Origin: Vitis vinifera
Lineage: Eukaryota > Streptophyta > Magnoliopsida > Vitales > Vitaceae
Length of the DNA stretch: 64,000 nucleotides
Direction: 5' to 3'
Assembly: GCF_030704535.1 (NCBI RefSeq)
Contig: NC_081815.1
Span: forward strand, 4,536,501-4,600,500
The notes under the pieces: generated by a model
Database searches by the model: none
What the model saw: the letters and a program-made list of their open reading frames with translations, nothing else
What the model was told of the DNA's origin: nothing
Part shown: positions 34,601 through 43,319 of the stretch, piece after piece
Layout of the letters: each line of letters begins with the position of its first letter
Position numbering within the stretch: position 1 is the stretch's first letter
Translations under genes and position numbers: made by a program

Positions 34601-37600
34601 TCCCTTTTTCGGTGGTGCCACACCGCAATCTGAAGCCATATTAGGGCTCTCTTCGATCCAAATACGTGAATATGACCACCAAAAATCAGATCTTTACCTC
34701 TGTTATCTCTGGATCTCCTATGATTACCTCAGAGAAATTGGTTGGCAGTGAAAATTATCTTTCCTGGTCTGCCTCTGTTGAACTTTGGTTTATGGGTCAA
34801 GGATATGAGGATCACTTGGTTACCCAGGAGGCAGATATCCCTGAGGTTGACCGCGTACAGTGGAGGAAGATAGATGCACAGTTATGTAGTGTATTATGGC
34901 AATCGGTTGATCCCCGGATTCTTCTTCATCTTCAGGCCTATAAAACTTGTTTTAAATTTTGGACTCAGGCCAAAGGATTATACACGAATGATATCCAGCG
35001 TCTTTATAAGGTGGCTTCTGCTATTGTCCATCTCAGCCAACAGGACTTGGATCTATCTACTTATATTGGTCAGATTGCCTCTCTTAAAGAGCAGTTCTTG
35101 ACTGTGATGCCTCTTACTCCTGATGTTGGGGCTCAACAAACACAGCTTGACAAGTTCTTCATGGTCCTTACTCTTATTGGCCTCCGTCCGAATCTTGAGC
35201 CTATTCGTGATCAGATTCTTGGTAGTTCATCAGTTCCGTCCTTGGATGATGTGTTTGCTCGCCTCCTCCGTATCTCGTCCACTCAGACTTTGCCATCTGA
35301 TAGCACTTCAGATTCTTCTGTGTTAGTTTCTCAAACTACCTCTCGAGGAGGACGCAGTGGTACCCGAGGTAGAGGCCAACGTCCTCATTGCACCTATTGC
35401 AATAAACTTGGCCACACTCGCGATCGTTGCTATCAGTTACATGGAAGACCTCCTCGCACTGCCCATATGGCCCAGTCCTCTGATTCTCCGCTGCCTCAGC
35501 CTCCGAGCTCCTCCGCATCTCAGACATCTCAGGCTTCTATTGCCTCTGTTGCCCAGCCTGGTAATGCCTCTGCCTGCCTTACCCACACATCTTCTCTTGG
35601 ACCCTGGATTCTAGATTCTGGAGCATCTGATCACCTATCTGGTAATAAGGATCTTTTCTCCTCTATTACTACTACCTCTGATTTACCTACTGTTACCTTA
35701 GCTAATGGTTCTCAAACTGTGGCTAAAGGTATTGGTTTGGCCCTTCCTCTGCCTTCTCTACCTCTCACTTCTGTCCTTTATACTCCTGAATGTCCTTTTA
35801 ATCTTATTTCCATCAGCAAAATCACTCGTACTCTTAATTGTTCTATTACCTTTTCTGATAAATTTGTGACCTTGCAGGACCGGAGTACGGGGAAGATGAT
35901 TGGCATAGGACGTGAGTCTCAAGGCCTCTATCACCTCACCTCAGATTCATCTCCTGCAGTTTGCATTTCCACTGATGCTCCTCTCCTCATTCACAATCGT
36001 CTGGGCCACCCTAGTCTCTCCAAGTTCCAGAAGATGGTTCCTCGTTTTTCCACTTTGTCGTCGCTTCCGTGTGAGTCATGTCAGCTTGGGAAACATACTC
36101 GTGTCTCGTTCCCAAAGCGTTTGAATAATCGGGCAAAGTCTCCTTTTGAGCTTGTCCACACTGATGTTTGGGGTCCTTGTCGGACTGCGTCTACTTTAGG
36201 ATTTCAGTATTTTGTCACTTTCATTGATGACTATTCTCGATGTACTTGGTTATTTTTAATGAAAAATCGAGCTGAGTTATTCTCTATTTTCCAGAAATTT
36301 TATACTGAAATCCAAACCCAGTTCAATATTTCTATTCGTGTGTTACGCAGTGACAATGCCAGGGAATATTTTTCAGCCCAATTTACTTCGTTTATGTCTC
36401 ATCATGGGATTCTTCATCAGTCTTCTTGTGCTCATACTCCTCAACAAAATGGGGTAGCTGAACGCAAGAATCGACATCTTGTTGAGACAGCTCGTACTCT
36501 CCTCCTCCATAGTCACGTTCCTTTTCGTTTTTGGGGGGACGCTGTTCTTACCGCTTGTTATTTGATTAATCGTATGCCCTCCTCTGTCTTACACGATCAG
36601 ATTCCTCACTCCCTTCTTTTCCCTGACCAACCACTTTATTTCCTTCCTCCTCGTGTCTTTGGTTGTACTTGCTTTGTTCATATTCTCACTCCTGGACAGG
36701 ACAAGCTTTCCGCCAAAGCCATGAAGTGCCTCTTCTTGGGATATTCCAGACTTCAGAAGGGTTATCGTTGTTATTCCCTTGAGACTCATCGATACTTTAT
36801 CTCCGCTGATGTCACCTTCTTTGAGGACTCACCATTTTTTTCCCCCACTTCTGAGTCTCTTCCTGTTTCTGAAGTCTTGCCCATTCCCATTGTCTCCCCA
36901 CCTGATGCTATGCCCCCTCGACCACTTCAGGTTTATCATCGTCGCCCTCGTGTCGTTGCTCCTCTCCCTTTTCCTGAGGCACCTGCTGACTCACTTCCTA
37001 TCCCTTCGGCTTCACCTGCCCCGGCTCTGCCTTCTCCTAATGACTTACCCATTGCTGTTCGGAAAGGTACTCGCTCTACTCGTAATCCTCATCCTATTTA
37101 CAATTTTTTGAGTTATCATCGATTATCTTCACCCTATTCTGCTTTTGTTTCTGCTATATCCTCTGTTTCTCTTCCAAAGAGCACCCATGAAGCTCTTTCC
37201 CATCCAGGCTGGCGACAGGCAATGGTGGATGAAATCGCTGCTCTGCACTCTAATGGCACTTGGGATCTTGTTGTTTTACCCTCTGGTAAATCTACAGTTG
37301 GTTGTCGTTGGGTCTATGCAGTTAAGGTTGGTCCTGATGGTCAGGTTGATCGCCTTAAGGCCCGCTTAGTTGCTAAAGGCTATACTCAAGTTTATGGTTC
37401 TGATTATGGTGACACATTCTCACCTGTTGCCAAGATTGCTTCTGTCCGCTTGCTTCTCTCCATGGCTGCTATGTGTTCTTGGCCTCTTTATCAGTTGGAT
37501 ATTAAAAATGCCTTCCTTCATGGTGATCTTGCCGAGGAAGTTTATATGGAGCAACCTCCTGGTTTTGTTGCTCAGGGGGAGTCTGGTTTAGTGTGCAGGT

Positions 37601-40600
37601 TACGCCGTTCTCTATATGGCTTGAAACAATCTCCTCGAACATGGTTTAGCCGTTTTAGTTCTGTTGTTCAAGAGTTTGGCATGCTTCGCAGTACAGCAGA
37701 CCATTCAGTTTTTTATCATCATAACTCCTTGGGGCAGTGTATTTATCTGGTTGTTTATGTGGACGACATCGTCATTACAGGCAGTGATCAGGATGGTATT
37801 CAGAAACTAAAGCAACATCTTTTTACCCACTTTCAGACCAAAGACTTGGGGAAACTCAAGTATTTCTTGGGAATTGAGATAGCTCAATCCAGTTCTGGTG
37901 TGGTCCTTTCCCAAAGGAAGTATGCTTTAGACATCCTGGAAGAAACCGGTATGTTAGACTGTAAACCGGTAGACACACCTATGGATCCGAATGTCAAACT
38001 TGTACCAGGACAGGGGGAGCCTTTAGGAGACCCTGGGAGATATCGACGGCTCGTAGGTAAATTGAACTATCTCACCATTACTCGTCCAGACATTTCTTTT
38101 CCTGTGAGTGTTGTTAGTCAATTCCTACAGTCACCATGTGATAGCCATTGGGATGCCGTAATCCGTATTCTTCGATATATCAAAAGTACACCAGGCCAAG
38201 GTGTATTGTACCAGAATAGAGGTCATACTCAAGTTATTGGTTACACAGATGCAGATTGGGCTGGCTCACCCACAGATAGACGTTCCACTTCAGGGTACTG
38301 TGTTTTTATTGGAGGTAATCTAATATCTTGGAAGAGTAAGAAACAAGATGTAGTGGCCAGATCTAGCGCTGAAGCCGAGTATCGAGCTATGGCTTTGGCA
38401 ACATGTGAACTCATATGGTTGAGACATCTTCTTCAGGAGTTGAGATTTGGAAAGGATGAACAGATGAAACTCATCTGTGATAACCAGGCCGCATTACATA
38501 TTGCATCCAATCCCGTCTTTCATGAAAGGACCAAGCATATTGAAGTTGACTGTCATTTTATTAGAGAGAAGATCGCATCAGGATGTATTGCTACAAGTTT
38601 TGTCAATTCAAATGATCAACTAGCAGACATCTTCACTAAATCTCTCAGAGGTCCTAGGATTAAATATATTTGTAACAAGCTTGGTGCATATGACGTATAT
38701 GCTCCAGCTTGAGGGGGAGTGTTGAATATAATGTATTTATAGTATATTATCTTTCCTTGTTAATATAGGTCACATGTATGGTAGTTAGGACTCCTAACCT
38801 TGTATATATATATCTCTCAATTGTAAGTAGACATTACATGAATGAGAATTAAGGTTTTTCTTCTTTCTCTCTCTCTCAACAGGCATTTTTGAGGCATGCT
38901 CTGGGGCAAGGTGTTTTGAAAACGCTCGAAGGCATTGGAAAAATGCGAAGAACACAAAAGGTGCATGCCTTTTGGTCTAAGGCGTGCCCTACATACACCT
39001 TTGACGCCTGCCTTAGTGAAGCGGAAGCCTTTTTGTTTGCTGAGGGGAAAATAAAAAAAATTGAAGGAAAAACCCCATTAAACCGCAAAAACCCATTGAA
39101 GAGCAAATAGAAAACGATTTTGAGAGAGAAACCTAACCCTAGCACTCTCTACCTTTAGCGACTTGAATGTCAACCTCTTGTCCGGCAACAACCTCACGGT
39201 GACTGAACTGTTGCTTCATTCGCACTCCAAGTCTTTGACAACATCATTTTGAGGGAGTGCTGCTCTGTACCTTCAGCAATGATGACGCGTGAATATTGGC
39301 TGCTGCTTCATCCCGACAGTTTGGTCTTCTCTCTCAGTCCCTCACTCCCTTCTCGGTCTCACTTTTCCACATCTCCTCCTCTCTCTTCTCTCTTTTTATT
39401 CTTAGTTTTGATTTCACAACCCACTGTTCTGGTTTTTTATTTTTTTATATGCTCTTCTCTATTCTCTCACTTTTTATTCTCAGTTTTGCACTTTGATTTC
39501 ACCGACCCACCCACTGACAACTGTTCACTCAATTTTTACAGCGTTCAAGTGATCACTGTTCTGATTTTCTCACCCTTCTCTCAGCACTTCCACGCTCATA
39601 GTATTTTTTTTTTTTAAGTTATTCATGTTATATTTTTTTCTTAAAAAAATTCACCTAACAGTGAACAGTGATTTTTGAAAAAAAGAAATTACCTTCTTCA
39701 ATTTTTGAAAATATTTTATTTGTATTTTTCTCTTTTGCTTTTTTAAATCACAAATTGCAAAATTAAATTTCAAGTCATTTATGTCTTATTATTTTTTTAA
39801 GTCAATTATATTATTATATATAAAAATCTAATGAATTTTTTTTTTCATGTTTTTCCATTTATACTATTTTATTTTTATTTTTACATATTTTGAAATATTT
39901 ATTAATTATAAAATGAGGGTTTCAAAAGGCTTATGCATCAACACTTCAAGGCTTACACCGCACCTTACGCTTTCGCCATTAAAGTTTGATCCAACAATTA
40001 GTATTAGAGGTAAGGGTCATGGATTCTAATCACAGGAGCATATGTTGGGGAAGGGATTGTTGAAGTGCAACAATGCCGCACTTAAGTTTAGGGATGGGTT
40101 ACCCAAATGATGAGTCTTAGAACTATCCCGTGAGGTGTGATGTTAAATGTTATGAAAGGTTTCATCTAACTTTACTGGACATCAATTGGTTTTTAGATAA
40201 GATTGTTGATGTCCAATCCAATAGTTATATCATGGGAATAAAAGGAAAATGCATTGGTTACAAGTTTATCATGAAAAATATCAACCTATGTATGACTAGT
40301 GTTACCCAATCTTTTTTTTTTTTTTTTTTTGATAGGAGACTAGTGTTAATCATGTTTGCTTAATTGGTCCAGTAACCCCTTTAGTGTAACAAACAATATT
40401 AGTGAATTAGCTGTTTTAGAAGGGAAAAAGTGTGGTTAGCTCATAAGGTAGGAGACTTGTTCTGTTATTAATCATGTCACAGGCTATGATCTGGACTTGG
40501 AAACAATCATGGAGAATAATGTTTCTGAGAAGCTGAAACAATCAAATATATGTAGATCATAGAATACTTTTATGTGATTATACTTTGTATATTCGAGTTT

Positions 40601-41115
40601 ATTCCTTAGGAATATTTTATTTCAGTTTTATCTTATAATGACACCATAACTTGGGCCTGTGGTTTTCATAAAAACACTGTAACAATTAAGCCTTTTGATG
40701 CTACCCTTCATTGTTTTATGTGTTGCTTATGCATCCTTTCTTATTTTACTAGTTGGTTGGTCGGCTTGACAATAGTGCTGTTTCAGCCACTGGTGCAAAG
40801 ATGGCCTTCAAGTCCAATGAAGAGATAGAACTTCAAGTAAGGTCCATCCCTCTTGATGAGGTTATCCCAGAGTCAGAGCCTGTGCTTCTGCTCAAAATTG
40901 ATGTTCAAGGCTGGGAGTATCATGTACTGAAGGGGGCCACTAAGTTACTGTCAAGAAAGGAAAGTGAAGCCCCATATCTAATCTATGAGGAAGATGAGCG
41001 ATTGTTGCAAGCTAGCAACAGCAGTGCTAAAGAGATTAGGGAGTTCCTCCACAGTGTGGGCTACCATCATTGCACTCAGCATGGTACAGATGCCCACTGC
41101 ACCAAGAAGGGTTAA
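31697..41115 (+). CDS. FkbM-family SAM-dependent methyltransferase, membrane-anchored
   Basis: Two exons, 31697-32296 and 40753-41115, joined in phase 0, encode 320 residues. An N-terminal hydrophobic segment (~18-37) preceded by Arg/Lys suggests a type II membrane anchor, probably in the Golgi or ER. The methyltransferase fold starts at ~132 with the SAM-binding motif VVDVGANVG (135-143), then AFEP (158-161). The FkbM hallmark LLLKIDVQGWE lies at ~245-255. The ATG at 31697 (TTTTCCATGG) is the first good start. FkbM enzymes are O-methyltransferases; the substrate is unknown. The intron is 8.5 kb because of a Copia insertion and a tandem array. Confidence 0.85.
32755..33850. repeat. Diverged ~220-bp tandem array in the FkbM intron
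   Basis: About five units share words such as AATGATGACTCTTAGAACTA, GATGTTGAATGTCATAAAAGG, TTTTTAGATGAGATG and CAACAATTAGTATTAGAGCC. A further unit is displaced to 39976-40215, beyond the insertions. The phrase TATTAGAGCCAAGGGTCATG resembles a decayed primer-binding-site region of LTR elements, so the array may derive from a retroelement end. Confidence 0.7.
33858..34019 (+). repeat. Copia 5' LTR
   Basis: 162 bp, TG...CA ends, with TATATATATA near its middle as a possible TATA region. It is the left member of the identical LTR pair. Confidence 0.93.
34020..34031 (+). promoter_or_regulatory. Copia primer-binding site
   Basis: TGGTATCAGAGC, the standard complement of the 3' end of initiator-Met tRNA, directly abuts the 5' LTR with no spacer base. 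Confidence 0.93.
34672..38712 (+). CDS. Copia gag-pol polyprotein, complete
   Basis: A single 1,346-residue frame from the ATG at 34672. Domains in order: gag, with the CCHC knuckle CTYCNKLGHTRDRC (~239-252); aspartic protease (WILDSGASDH, D at ~314); GAG-pre-integrase (HNRLGHPS, ~442); integrase core with D at HTDVWG (~496), D at LRSDNAREYF (~562) and E in QQNGVAERKN (~595); reverse transcriptase with YVDD (~1028) and the FSPVAK / LDIKNAFLHGDL blocks; RNase H from DADWAGSP (~1192), ending in the ADIFTKSL block. The INT-RT order places it in Copia. No stop or frameshift interrupts it. It is sense-oriented relative to the host FkbM gene. Confidence 0.96.
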   Translation: MTTKNQIFTSVISGSPMITSEKLVGSENYLSWSASVELWFMGQGYEDHLVTQEADIPEVDRVQWRKIDAQLCSVLWQSVDPRILLHLQAYKTCFKFWTQAKGLYTNDIQRLYKVASAIVHLSQQDLDLSTYIGQIASLKEQFLTVMPLTPDVGAQQTQLDKFFMVLTLIGLRPNLEPIRDQILGSSSVPSLDDVFARLLRISSTQTLPSDSTSDSSVLVSQTTSRGGRSGTRGRGQRPHCTYCNKLGHTRDRCYQLHGRPPRTAHMAQSSDSPLPQPPSSSASQTSQASIASVAQPGNASACLTHTSSLGPWILDSGASDHLSGNKDLFSSITTTSDLPTVTLANGSQTVAKGIGLALPLPSLPLTSVLYTPECPFNLISISKITRTLNCSITFSDKFVTLQDRSTGKMIGIGRESQGLYHLTSDSSPAVCISTDAPLLIHNRLGHPSLSKFQKMVPRFSTLSSLPCESCQLGKHTRVSFPKRLNNRAKSPFELVHTDVWGPCRTASTLGFQYFVTFIDDYSRCTWLFLMKNRAELFSIFQKFYTEIQTQFNISIRVLRSDNAREYFSAQFTSFMSHHGILHQSSCAHTPQQNGVAERKNRHLVETARTLLLHSHVPFRFWGDAVLTACYLINRMPSSVLHDQIPHSLLFPDQPLYFLPPRVFGCTCFVHILTPGQDKLSAKAMKCLFLGYSRLQKGYRCYSLETHRYFISADVTFFEDSPFFSPTSESLPVSEVLPIPIVSPPDAMPPRPLQVYHRRPRVVAPLPFPEAPADSLPIPSASPAPALPSPNDLPIAVRKGTRSTRNPHPIYNFLSYHRLSSPYSAFVSAISSVSLPKSTHEALSHPGWRQAMVDEIAALHSNGTWDLVVLPSGKSTVGCRWVYAVKVGPDGQVDRLKARLVAKGYTQVYGSDYGDTFSPVAKIASVRLLLSMAAMCSWPLYQLDIKNAFLHGDLAEEVYMEQPPGFVAQGESGLVCRLRRSLYGLKQSPRTWFSRFSSVVQEFGMLRSTADHSVFYHHNSLGQCIYLVVYVDDIVITGSDQDGIQKLKQHLFTHFQTKDLGKLKYFLGIEIAQSSSGVVLSQRKYALDILEETGMLDCKPVDTPMDPNVKLVPGQGEPLGDPGRYRRLVGKLNYLTITRPDISFPVSVVSQFLQSPCDSHWDAVIRILRYIKSTPGQGVLYQNRGHTQVIGYTDADWAGSPTDRRSTSGYCVFIGGNLISWKSKKQDVVARSSAEAEYRAMALATCELIWLRHLLQELRFGKDEQMKLICDNQAALHIASNPVFHERTKHIEVDCHFIREKIASGCIATSFVNSNDQLADIFTKSLRGPRIKYICNKLGAYDVYAPA
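38720..38881 (+). repeat. Copia 3' LTR
   Basis: 162 bp, identical by eye to the 5' LTR. It is preceded by GAGGGGGAG and followed by the target duplication GGCAT. Confidence 0.93.
38882..40752. other. Repeat sequence split by the Copia, then array remnant and intron end
   Basis: 38882-39975 continues a repeat that begins at about 33841 (AAAGTTTTGAAAGGCAT). It is rich in words like GGCATGC, AAGGTG and AAGCGGAAGCC and ends ... CTTACGCTTTCGCC. It had inserted into one unit of the 220-bp array before the Copia landed in it. The rest of that unit resumes at ~39976. A poly(T)-GATAGGA insertion lies at 40311-40336. The last ~400 bp is ordinary AT-rich intron. No coding exon is seen. Confidence 0.6.
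40311..40336 (-). mobile_element. Second ultra-short LINE 3'-end insertion
   Basis: A poly(T) tract plus GATAGGA lies between two copies of GACTAGTGTTA (one ending 7 bases before the T tract, one directly after GATAGGA). The minus strand reads TCCTATC plus poly(A), the same terminus as the insertion at 3669-3701 and the LINE ending at 20150. Confidence 0.5.
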
Positions 41116-43319
41116 TGAACAGATTTTGCTAGTATTATTGCCATGGGGCCCAGACAGAATCTAATAGCATAACTGCAACTTGTTTCTTATTCTCTCTTCG
41201 ATGCAGTGAGAGGTATTTGGCTGGCTTGGTATCACTTTTTGTGGAAAATGATCCAATACATCAGTGGAAGTTACTAAGGGAACTACCAATATAGGAGTCA
41301 GTAACTGCAAAATTAAAGATGACTAAGCTTTAACTCCAGCTTCCTCACTGTTTGTAGTAACTATCTCTAGAAGGGTTCTGAATATAAAAGGAAATCCATA
41401 TTTGGAAGCAGCTGCATGATGAATTGGCTTTTCTGGAGAATCTTAGTTACCCTTCTTAGTTTCTTTGTTGTAGGTGTTCATTTTGGTTATATTGGTTTGC
41501 AACTGTGTCAAAAGGTACAATTCTTTATTCTTCCATGCATGGATGCTGGAATAACCCATTGATATTTTTAATGTTTCCACGACATACTGGATCATTCATA
41601 GATTCTTAAGGCTGTCAGTTGCATCTATATATTAATTTTTGTAGATTCTTGAATACATGATGTTGTCCAGACTAAGTGACGTTAGAACCCAAAAGTACAA
41701 GTAATCTTGATAACAGTTCTTTCCCCTTTTGTGTAAAACTCCCACCTCTCTGGTGGAAAGGATATCCGGAATTTTTTATTTTTTTTGCAATGAACGGATA
41801 ACAACCAGCCATTTACCAATCTCTCCTGGTTCACACATTACCCGGATCTAATTTTCTCAAACATGGTGGTAACTGCCTATCCCTTTTCCTTTAGAAAACA
41901 AATTTACAGAGCTTTACAGTAGGAACTCACAGTTCATAATAAAATAAGCTCAAATCTGGTAAAGTGGAATACGGTTATGTTTTTATCCCTTTATGATTCA
42001 CCTTTTGATATAAACTAATTTCCAAGAGTTCAGCAAGATCATTTAATTTTCGTTGCATGGAAGACAGGGAAAAGGCAGGTTTCAGAATTTCACAACTATT
42101 TTGTGTCTGAGATCATTACTGTAGTTGTGTCTATCATCACAACTCAGCCTTTGAACTTGCCAGTCAGCAAGCAGATGGAACGCTAGGTTGGTAATTTCAA
42201 AAGGAAGTCTGTAATGAGGCTTCTCTTTGTAAATCTTAATGAATAAAGCTTAGCTGACAAAACAAACTAACAAGAGAGTCCATAAGCGATAATTTCTTTC
42301 CCTTTGTATTTCTTGAAGATTCACACCGGCATTTGCATCGGTTGAGCAATGAATTAGTTGAGTTGGGTCCCTAATGGTGGGATAACACGACATCAAGAGC
42401 CAACTGTATGATGTTCAAAATTTAAAATATAGAGTAAATTTCTGTCTCCAATATATTTACATGCATGTCAGCCAAGTAAAATGCTAGGTTACAGCATTAA
42501 GCCTTATGCTCCTCAGTGGAATAGTCCACAAATAACAGAGTTTGATGGATAAATAGTCGACTATATATTCTATATGCAGCTTCAAGTAAACATGGCAAGC
42601 ACCTTTACCTGCAAGAAAAATGAAAACATGCATGAGAGAGAGAATTTGTTAAACTTTATACTGCAATGTTTACCATCTAACTGAAAGTAAGAAAAAAGAA
42701 AAGCTTCACAAATCAACTAAAGAAACATTTCTGATGGGTAATTCAAATAAAAAATTTGACATCTACTGTGTAAGCAATCTGAGCTTGTGCCTTGATCAAA
42801 ATTTGACTATCATCTTTTCATTGCCAATATACAATATTACAATTGCAATACAAACACCAATATACAAAATTATACAATATACAAAATTCTTTGTTTTTAG
42901 TTTTCTAAAGTTGGGTGTTCTCTCTTTTACTCAGTTTTGTTTTTGTGGGAAGGACCTCTCATCCTTCTCTTGTTTTCTTCTCTTTCTCTTGTATCTCTTC
43001 TTTCTCTAGTATCTTTTCTTCTTTTAATATAATTTTCCTCGTTTCTGATAAAAAAAAAAATATGTACCCACAATAAGATTGCTATGAAGATGCATATAAT
43101 TTTTATTCTGCTCACTAACTATATCAGAAACTTCAAAGGCGCACCTTCCTTGAAAATAAAAATTGCAGTGGAGGCAAAATATAGTGAATGTCAGCATCAA
43201 TTCAACATAAAATTGAAATCCTAGTAGCTTATTTAATCTTACCCGACAATATTAAATATATTTGATCTTCAGATGGTAGTGGCAGGATAGTTGAGACCAC
43301 GGAACTCAAACTTTCACAA
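41116..43319. other. Intergenic region between convergent FkbM and DUF3119 genes
   Basis: The two 3' untranslated regions face each other here. A LINE-tail-like T-rich stretch with a terminal A tract lies at about 42860-43060. No additional gene or RNA is recognised. Confidence 0.5.

Larger units (their letters stand above)
33858..38881 (+). mobile_element. Intact Ty1/Copia LTR retrotransposon
   Basis: 162-bp LTRs at 33858-34019 and 38720-38881 (TGTTGAATATAATG ... CTCTCTCAACA) read identical by eye. The target duplication GGCAT is perfect (33853-33857 and 38882-38886). The primer-binding site TGGTATCAGAGC starts at 34020, immediately after the LTR. The polypurine tract GAGGGGGAG directly precedes the right LTR. 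A single uninterrupted gag-pol frame fills the interior. Everything needed for autonomous transposition appears present, and identical LTRs imply a very recent insertion. Confidence 0.95.

Noticed and set aside
34064..34751. Open frames in the Copia leader on both strands
   Set aside because: They lie in the GC-rich untranslated leader between primer-binding site and gag and resemble no Copia protein.
36779..37591. Alternative-frame ORFs inside the Copia gag-pol
   Set aside because: They are shadows of the real frame, which carries all catalytic motifs.
39249..39617. 122-residue Ser/Phe/Leu-rich plus-strand frame
   Set aside because: It is a CT-rich low-complexity translation inside a repeat, without homology or splice context.
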